Source: Paraphysomonas bandaiensis
Taxonomy: Eukaryota; Chrysophyceae
Assembly: GCA_965644295.1 (NCBI GenBank)
Contig: CBFFRP010000014.1
Span: forward strand, 1-64,000
Length of the DNA stretch: 64,000 nt
Reading direction: 5' to 3'
Below the pieces are notes generated by a model. The model was not told the DNA's origin, searched no databases, and worked only from the letters and a program-made list of their open reading frames with translations. Positions 56,225-64,000 of the stretch are shown one piece after another. How positions within the stretch are numbered: the first letter of the stretch is position 1; every line of letters begins with the position of its first letter. The position numbers were made by a program, and so were the translations under genes.

Positions 56225-56582
56225 TGTTTACGGAGCCTTCCGGAAAAGGGCCAACTCATTGGCATCCGGGGTATTGGGCTGCCTGCTGAAGTCAAGCATC
56301 CGGGCTGTTCACCTTAAGGACTCAAAAATCCTGAAATTATGTCAGGTATATCAACATTCTGCTTGCTCACTGCGTTTGCTTTGAGTGATAGAGCGGAGGT
56401 GGTTGCACCTTGGTGCTTGCGGTGACGTACAAGCAGCTTTCGTAGAGTCAAATAGTAGGATATCAGAGTTAAACTCCAGTTAGCTAAACTCTTACGCGCC
56501 TATCATTGCTAATAATCAGACATTCACACTCATTTTCTGTACTCTTTTCGTATTAGTTTCACTTTTCCTGATGACTCTTGTT

Positions 56583-58012
56583 CAGGCTTGCGTAACAAGT
56601 AACAACTAATTGCTTTTAAAAGTGATAATTTCAATTATTATTATTGATGAATGTTGCCAATTAATTGACTGGCTAAACTATATATTTATAGCATCCTAAG
56701 ATGTATAGCTACTGATCATAGGTATAAACCCATTATCTGTAAGCATGGAAGTGTGGATGTATATGCACAGTCATGTTATCATTTTATTAATCATAATTGT
56801 GTGTAACAGTCAGTATGCGGGTTAGTATACACACACTTTAACCTCAGCACGCAAGAAAGTAATATTTTGCATGTCAAAGATTGTTGGCAAAGAACAAACT
56901 TAGCACCTCCACAACTATCGTCTAGATACATATATTAGCACATAAGGTGATTGCAGATATTCAATGGCTTCGAGATATATTATTGAAGTATTTAGTGTAA
57001 ATAATGATATTATAAGTGTATCCGTTAGGTACCACAATCAGAGGAAAAGAAGTATGTGTGTGCAACAATACACTCATACCAAGAAACCGTAGTGTGTGTG
57101 TACAACAATAATAGACCAAAATGCTTATCAATATTATTTTTTATTCAACAGGATGGCATCGTATGAACAAATTTCACGAGTATATTTTGAACTAAAAGAG
57201 GAACTACCAAATGGGGTTTGTAAAGGGCAATATGCAGAGACTGTCCAGTCGAAAAGGGCCTATTGAGGCGACTTTTCATCATCACATCGATTTTATAATA
57301 TGATATGATCAAGAGGTATATAATATTATGATACTATTCACTCATCTGCGTGAGTGTGACTTTGATGTTGATGTGTTGCGATTAATCTCAAGCGAAGTGA
57401 ATCATGCCAGGATAGGAGTGCTTTTGAGTGTTTTAACATCGTCTGTAAACTTTTGAAATTAGATGGAGAAGAATAGCTTGATCTAGATGATGTCCGGGTA
57501 CAATTTGAGAGTTTAGTTCGTCAGTACCCTGGGATGAAATTCCACCTGGGTGCAGACGCCGAAATTTTCAAAATGCAGATTTCGAGAGAGCAGTAGTCAA
57601 AATTAAGCACACGTGCGAAGAATTTTGATAAATGATGTACCTGCACACGAAGGTGAACTCGATGAAGAGAACGATGAGGAGGAGGAAAACTTAAAGACAA
57701 CCAAAAACGTCAATAAAGAACACATCAAACTGTCAACATGATATCGCTGCATGAAGCACTTGTATAGCACTACCAATGTTTGTGAGAGGTTGTTTAGCAG
57801 AGCTAAGGTTGTTATGACTAGATTTTGCAAGCGAATGACACCCAGACCCTTAAAATGTTGAATTTTCTGCTTGAAAATCAGCATCTTTGGGATCAGATTA
57901 TAATTCTAAAACCTAGCAATATAGAACTCAAGGCAATTAATTGGATGCTTGACTAATAATTGCAACTATTATTGTTGCACATCTGTCATCAATTAATTGT
58001 TACGCAAAAATG
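56583..58012 (+). mobile_element. hAT-like element C with perfect 8-bp target duplication
   Basis: The element of 1,430 bp starts CAGGCTTGCGTAACAA. Its right end, reverse-complemented, is CATTTTTGCGTAACAA. Both sides carry the 8-bp direct repeat CTCTTGTT (56575-56582 and 58013-58020), the exact duplication size of hAT elements. Internal sequence is collinear with element B but more decayed. Confidence 0.88.
57490..57890 (+). pseudogene. hAT transposase relic (element C)
   Basis: Multiple frameshifts and stops. Recognisable pieces are SLVRQYPGMKFHL, an acidic EGELDEENDEEEEN, YRCMKHLYSTTNVCERLF and LKMLNFLLENQHLWDQ. These match element B almost residue for residue. Confidence 0.7.
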
Positions 58013-58420
58013 CTCTTGTTCACTGCTCAATAGTCGTAAATGTAAGGATTTGCGTCTGCAAAGATAAAGTATGCCTTATTAGTTTACGAAAAACTACGTA
58101 AATTAAATGTACTAGATACTAAGTAGGTGTTGTAGATGAATTTTATCTAACTTTTACTATGACTTGCTAATTCTGCTGGTCTATGAACAATGATGAAGTC
58201 AGCAGATGTCAGGTATATCAACATTCTGCTTGCTCAATGAGTTTGCTTTTTGAGTAAGAGTGAAAAAATGGTTGCACCTTGGTGTGTGCGGTGACACACA
58301 AGCAGCTTGCGTAGCGTAATATAGTAGGATAATAGAGTTTGTATTAGTTAAATTGTTTTGCTAAATTAGTTCTGACTCTTAAACGCCTGTTGCTAATAAT
58401 AAGACATTCACGGCGAATTT

Positions 58421-58662
58421 CTTCTGCAGATTGAGATATATTATTCTTAATTAGGTAGAAAGGACATGACACTATAAATTACGGGAACTACTGTATCGCT
58501 AACAGTATCCCTGGGGTAACCTCTTCCAGTGCTTCGTATAGCTTCGGCGAAATAGAGTAATTATTTTCTTATGTTACAGAACACATAGATGTACACCGAT
58601 CTGACACTATATACAACAATACCACATATGAAGCAATTCTATTCACCTACTCTATATCTCGT
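58421..58662. other. Short 3' spacer
   Basis: No feature seen. Confidence 0.4.
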
Positions 58663-61600
58663 CTAATAATCCCCATCGTCACCAGTTATAACGGAAGATT
58701 TTAATAGTCCGAGAAATTCATCCTCCGCGATAGTATCAGATACAAATGAAGATTGGGATGTCCTAGACTTTCCCGCTGACGAGCTACGCTGTCTGCCATG
58801 TTCGCTGGAGTCACCTTTACTCCTTGCAGTTTGCTCCTCCTCCACAGTCCCGCTCTCTTTTCTTCCAAAACCAATCAACCCATAGTCGTCGTCGTCCCCC
58901 TCTTCTATATTCGGAATTAATGAGTTGAACTCTGAGCGAGTTTCATCACCGCCAGCATTCTTTTCTTCTTCGGGCTTCGCTTCTGGTATGGGCTGCCAGT
59001 CTAAATCTCCAATGCTTCTACCTCGATACCTCTTCTTTCGTTTCTCTTTGGCGCCAAGAATGAGTTTAGTATTGGCGATCTTCTTTTCAGGGGACATCTG
59101 CATACGCCCAAGAACACTAAGAGAGTCTCGAATCAATCGCTTTTGCTCCTGGACAAGTTCGTACGCTGTAAATTCAATAAACATATCTAACATCGCCGAG
59201 CCAAGTGAATCAGAAATATGACCCCATTCATCTTCATTTGCTTTGGTCGGGAAAAATCGCGCACCCATAGTACTATAATCCCTCTTTGCACCCGTGTTAG
59301 CTTTGATACGAGAGGCTAACGATTGGTGATCAACATCGATATCATCTTTCTCAGGAAACAGCTCAGCATTCAACTTTTCTTTGCGGAACATTCTATTGCC
59401 TAGTGAGTACTGATCAATGTCTGTTGCCAGTTTATAAACTCTACTATGCTTTTCAAACAGCTTCCCGCGACTCAGCTGAATTTCTTTCATCTTCGCATCA
59501 GTCTTCGCCGCACCGTTAAGACGCCGACGCTCTTTATCATATTCGGCCAATTCTGCTTTCGTTAACTGATCTGGGTTAGCTTTTCTGACAATCAATCGCA
59601 TTCCCGGATAGCATTCCCGTGTTTCTTTTATCCCATTCCACTTCATCAAAGTCTGCATGTCGATATCGTATAGACGAGCAATTCCTGGAAGGGTGTCCCC
59701 TTTATCCATACTGTGATACTTATCTGCTGGGGCATGTCGTTTCTCTCCCCACTTCCAATATCGTAGAGTGCTGTCTCTTGAAGCACTGATGATTCGCTCC
59801 GTATCAAATGCTAGTGTCACCACTTGGCCAGTGTGCCCACGAAGGGTTTGCAAAACAGTCCCAGTACCGATATCAGTGACACACACGTTGTTGTCCGCTC
59901 CACCGCTCACAATTCCTACACAAATAATTAAGAGCGACATATAAGAACACGTAGATAAACTCACTCGTCGCATCAAATTGAATACAGTTCACTTTTCCCA
60001 CGTGAACATTCTTGACTCGTCTGATAATTTCCCCCGTCTCTATCCACCATATGATGAGCTGTCCAATTCTGTCACCCGACACAACCTCCAGTTTTCCGTA
60101 ACGTGCACACGTTACAGGTGCACCGTGCCCCTGTAATCGAAATTTCGTGTCTACGGTGGTGGTGTGCTTTGACTTTTCACGGATCTCCCATACTCTTACC
60201 TCTTCATCTGCAGACGCCGTAACCATCCATGTCGGGCCAAGATGGATGTCCAAGACACTTTCACTGTGGCCATGAATGACTCGAATTTCCTGTCCTGTAT
60301 GTTTATTCCACAAGCGAATTGTCGCATCGGCCCCTCCACTCATCAGCATATGGCTATACAACGCTAATGTCACGATCGTTCCATCATGGCCCCGGAGAAC
60401 CATTACACGTTTGCGGGTAACGATATCCCATACCATAATGGTTTCATCAGCCGAACCACTGTACACTCTGTTCTGGTCGTATGCCAAACACGTGACTACT
60501 GCCACATGACCTTTCTTGTCTCCAATACGAGACCTTTCATCACCAGCAAAAATATGAATCAACTCTCCATTGTGGTAGTCAATGAGATGAATATTACTGC
60601 TTTCAGCACACGCAAAGTTCTCTACCCCTCCGGTTGCCATTCCAGTCACTTCATCACTCGCAGCATTTGCTGGGTTAAAAGCAATTGCCCGAAACGGGCG
60701 ACTATGCTTCACTTTTTGCATTAGGTTTCCTTGCTCTACCGCAATATCATCGTCACATCCAGCAATCTTATCCTCAGCATTTTTCAAGCGGGTTTTGATT
60801 GCTGCTTCAGTATCCTTTTCTCTTTTATAATCTTCTAGCACAAGAAGACGTCTCTGATGAAGCCTCGTTTTAACTTCTTCCACATTTACCATCTGAGGCT
60901 GGTCGTGAACTAAGTGCGACATCATTTCGAAGTCATCAGTCGAAGATGCAATATCTAGTTCCTTCTGAATAGCCCCCAGAAGACTTTCAATGTTGCCAAC
61001 CACCTTTAGCTGATTTTCAAGTACTTCGCCTTCTCTCTCCAGGTATTCGTGGAGTTCTTGTAATTCTGCTCTCAAAGTCAGGGTCTTTGGAGTTATTCTT
61101 TCCATTTGAACCTCCAACTCAAAAGCAGCCGCATTCAGGCGAAGCCTCACAGTCATATCATTAAGCTTGTCAGAAATTTTCGCAAGTTTATCTTTCAATT
61201 CGTTCTCTATTGATGATATCCTGGCATCGTAGATTTTCACCAAATCATCCTTGCCCAGCCTCTTATAACATTCCCTCATAGCAACTAGGCATCCACAATG
61301 CTTGGGAATATTTCCCAATAACTCGAATCTACTTTGTGCAATTTCAAGGTATCGAATAGCTTCAAGATAATCAAATCTCCCCAAATATCCGCTTCCTAAA
61401 CCAAAATAAGCCTCGGCAGTTTCCACTTTATCGCCGATCTCGTTCGCTAAACTCATCTGTCGATCGAAGTCTACAATAGCCCGATCCCAGCGTTCTTGGC
61501 GAAGATACAGTTTACCAAGCCGCCCGTGACATATAGCTAAGTACTTGATGTTTACAGGAGGTCGCGAGCGAATAGTTATGATTTGGGCGTCATAACAGTT

Positions 61601-64000
61601 CTCAGCCTCAGCATATTTGTTCTCCATCGCCAACCCATCTCCCTCGAACAAAAACTTCATACCACCGTCTCTCACCAAGTAAGATTGACTCATTCCTTCT
61701 TCCATGTTCTTTAAATGATCAGATGATAATAAAGTAGTATGCTGTTTGTGTGACAAAGTTCCAACTTTCAGAGATGTTGCGATCTCCTTAGTGCCCGCAA
61801 TGGCCTCACGCAGTGACGACTGGACCTCTTCTCGCATTTTCCTAGCATTCTGGAGCATAGCACTGCCAATACCTCCCTCAAAGTCTGCACTACTTGTATC
61901 GTGACTAAACTTGCCAGTTGCCCATTTTTCAAACGCAGAGGCCAGGAACCGGCGGACACATGTCGCAAAGGCATGCCTAACGTTTCTTTTTAGCTGCCTG
62001 CGGTCAAAAACATTTCTAACCAATTTGTCAAAGTGGCCTCGCAGAAGGGCGTAGCGAGACGAGCCCCCAACCAAGTTAGACATAATACGCTGCTGTTTCT
62101 CATACTCGGTCACAAACTGCTTCATCTTTGCCTCTCGGTCCTGTTTGTCGTTTTTCCGTTCGACCAGTAATTCTGCAATTCGCTTTTTCCGTTTTTCACC
62201 ATTAATTATGGAGAGCTTTGCATTCGCTATTTCAGACAAGCACTCATCCCACGCTTTGTTCAGAGCTATCTTGAATGGAGTAACCAGGTACGTCATAGTT
62301 ACTCCTTGTAAGACATCGGAAGTAATTTGGTCGCCTTCATAATCAACAACTCGGTCTTTTTCATGCTGCAGATCCATTAACCTAGCTTGTCTGTCCTTTA
62401 GCAGCGTTGTATTATTGACTCTGTCCACTTCAATCTGCATTTTTTCCTTTTCAAGACTCTGCAGTTCGTTATCGAGTGCAATCAACTTTAGCTTAAAATG
62501 CTTCTTTCGAGTTTTGTATGGAAACGTGAAATCCTTCGGCTCTTTTTTCTTTTTCTTTCGCTGTTCTGGTGCCCCAAGCTCTATATAGCCATCATCATCG
62601 TCACTGTCATCCCCACCAAGAAGTGCCTTCTCAGCAAGCTCAGCAGCTCGATTTTCTTCTGCAATTCGGTCAGTGATAGCCTTCCACTCCGCAGCTTCTT
62701 GAACCTCAAGTGGCGTTGGTTCGCGTTGTGCAAGTTCCGCATACAGCTTATTCAAGTAGTCTTTCTTATATAGTTTTTGTACAACTCCCTGTTACATAGT
62801 AAGAAGTGACGACACCAATAATTATAATGGATATGAACTCACCGAGTAAAAATCAGAGTCAATAAATTCACCATCATGTGCCTCGACTCGATCAATCTCA
62901 TGCTGTACCTCATAGTACCGCGAGCACTCCTTCGTTACGTTGACTGGGTCACCCCATGTCACAAGTCCAGGTGGACCTCTTTTGTCATCTTTGTTAACTG
63001 CACGAATACTAATGCTGTGTACTTTCGTCGAAGTTGGGAGATTTCGAATAACAAAGCTGCCAACACAGTAGATTAGAAATATGACTGTCACGGAAAAGAG
63101 AGCGCAGAACAGCTCGAATGACTTACTTTGTATCGCTATTTGGTGTGACCACAGTTTTGTCTTTCGAAATCATATGGGCCCGAGAAGTAGAGGTCACATG
63201 TCTCTCTACCACAACATATTTAATTTCATAGTGAGATATCTCAACTCCGCCGTCGAAAAAGGGCGGAGACCAGTCAAGGTGAATGCAGGTGGAGGTGACT
63301 TCGCTGACATGAACAAACTGTGGTGCCCATGGAAGTGTCGACGCAGCAGTAGTAATGATAGACGGCCCTCCAGTCTGCACAAGATCGGTCCATTCCCCGC
63401 AGCCCTGAAGATTAATGGCCCGTACTTGGAAGTCCGTGTAGCTGAATCCCGCAGTCAAACCCATTATTTTGAAACCAGTGTGACAGACAGGATCACGAAG
63501 GCACCAGTTGCTTGTAAAGACTCTGGGTTGGTCTACCACTTTCACAACCCGCATCTTGGTGGTTGTATCCATATATGCCATGTGTTGACTATATCGTATT
63601 TCATAGTCTGTAATTGGCAATCCGCCGTCAAAAACGGGTGGATCCCAGGCGAATTCAATAAAGCGATGTCCCTTGCGTACATATCGACAATTCCTCGGCG
63701 GTTGTGGCTTGAAAGTCGTCAGAGACGTTTTAAGGTCTACATCTACGTCGAATACTGGTGGACGAGTATCAGTTGTTGACTTCCCTGCATTACGCTGACA
63801 CGACTCCCGGTGTAAGTCAATAAGATGTGCCAAAATCTTTCGCTTGCAAACCTCGCACTCCTTGAAGCGTGCCTCGAGTTCGACCTTATTGTTGGAAGTC
63901 AACATGTCAATCATAGAGTGCTCAACTTCAGGTACAGCTTTAGGTTCGACCAGACTTTCTCTCATTTTCGTGATGCGCTTTTCTAGATCTGTAAGGGCAT
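58663..64000 (-). CDS. FN3-coiled-coil-TPR-WD40-LysM protein, 5' end outside window
   Basis: Exons in the window are 64000(open)-63127, 63056-62843, 62788-59965 and 59915-58663, with introns of 70, 54 and 49 bp, giving about 1,720 residues without the N-terminus. Order: a CX2CX(n)HxxxH/C zinc-like motif (CEVCKRKILAHLIDLHRESC); two fibronectin type III domains (FIEFAWDPPVFDGGLPITDY; IHLDWSPPFFDGGVEISHYE); a charged coiled-coil region with a KKKKKEPKDF stretch; a TPR block (YLAICHGRLGKLYLRQERWD, TAEAYFGLGSGYLGRFDYLE); further coil; about seven WD40 repeats (YSGSADETIMVWD, MSGGADATIRLWN); a LysM motif (KGDTLPGIARLYDIDMQTLM); and an acidic tail ending GDDGDY. LysM in a WD40 scaffold is rare. A cytoplasmic or ciliary scaffold is possible, but no specific function is assigned. 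Confidence 0.88.

Larger units (their letters stand above)
56225..58420. repeat. Dispersed repeats flanking hAT-like element C
   Basis: A ~200-bp block (GTCAGGTATATCAACATTCT, TGCTTGCTCA, GGTTGCACCTTGGTG, CAAGCAGCTT) occurs as a direct repeat at about 56340-56540 and 58205-58415. It is related to the reverse strand of 42290-42420. Element C lies between the two copies. Confidence 0.75.

Noticed and set aside
1-64000. tRNA or rRNA genes
   Set aside because: No B-box-like GGTTCGANTCC with a matching cloverleaf and no rRNA core sequence was seen by eye. A covariance-model scan would be decisive.

Overview
This is nuclear DNA of a eukaryote, most likely a unicellular protist. Protein-coding genes are split by very short GT-AG introns, mostly 46-65 bp. 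The proteins are eukaryotic: a diaphanous-type formin, a mitochondrial HSCB co-chaperone, an AGC-like kinase, C2, EF-hand, WW, PH-like and armadillo proteins, and a FN3-TPR-WD40-LysM protein. Spacers are AT-rich and carry several eukaryotic transposon families. The mix of very large armadillo, TPR-coiled-coil and WD40 proteins would suit a stramenopile or similar protist, but the lineage is an inference I cannot prove from the window.

Layout. 1-7,100 is repeats and broken transposons: a 171-bp satellite array, a foldback repeat, a decayed element coding for a DUF7869-like protein, and a gag-only retroelement relic with an LTR-like repeat. 7,121-34,667 is gene-dense and built from head-to-head pairs: alditol-oxidase-like(-)/HSCB(+), TPR-coiled-coil giant(-)/AGC-like kinase(+), armadillo-WW-PH giant(-)/dual-specificity phosphatase(+). 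A transposon island at 21.6-23.5 kb sits among them. 34,668-43,970 is an accessory region. It holds a nearly complete Tc1/mariner-IS630-like DNA transposon (36,092-39,566) with 198-bp terminal inverted repeats, a TA target duplication and a second convergent gene of unknown function. It also holds a minisatellite broken by a GC-rich retroelement fragment, and a tandemly duplicated exon. 43,979-51,955 is another head-to-head pair: an EF-hand/PEPE-repeat/double-C2 protein(-) and a formin(+). 52,000-58,500 is a repeat graveyard with two hAT-like insertions around a small PH-like gene. 58,663-64,000 is the 3' part of a large FN3-TPR-WD40-LysM gene that runs off the right edge.

How the genes may work together. 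Four of the host pairs are divergently transcribed from spacers of 523-686 bp, so shared bidirectional promoters are plausible. Several products suggest cytoskeleton or membrane signalling: the formin, the myristoylatable EF-hand/C2 protein, the myristoylatable kinase, and the kinesin-light-chain-like TPR scaffold. HSCB serves mitochondrial Fe-S cluster assembly. I see no bacterial operon, CRISPR array, rRNA or tRNA.

The most interesting object is the 3.5-kb two-gene transposon at 36,092-39,566. Its two genes each carry a single frameshift, both at a five-C run and both explained by one missing C. The element may therefore be intact apart from two homopolymer errors.
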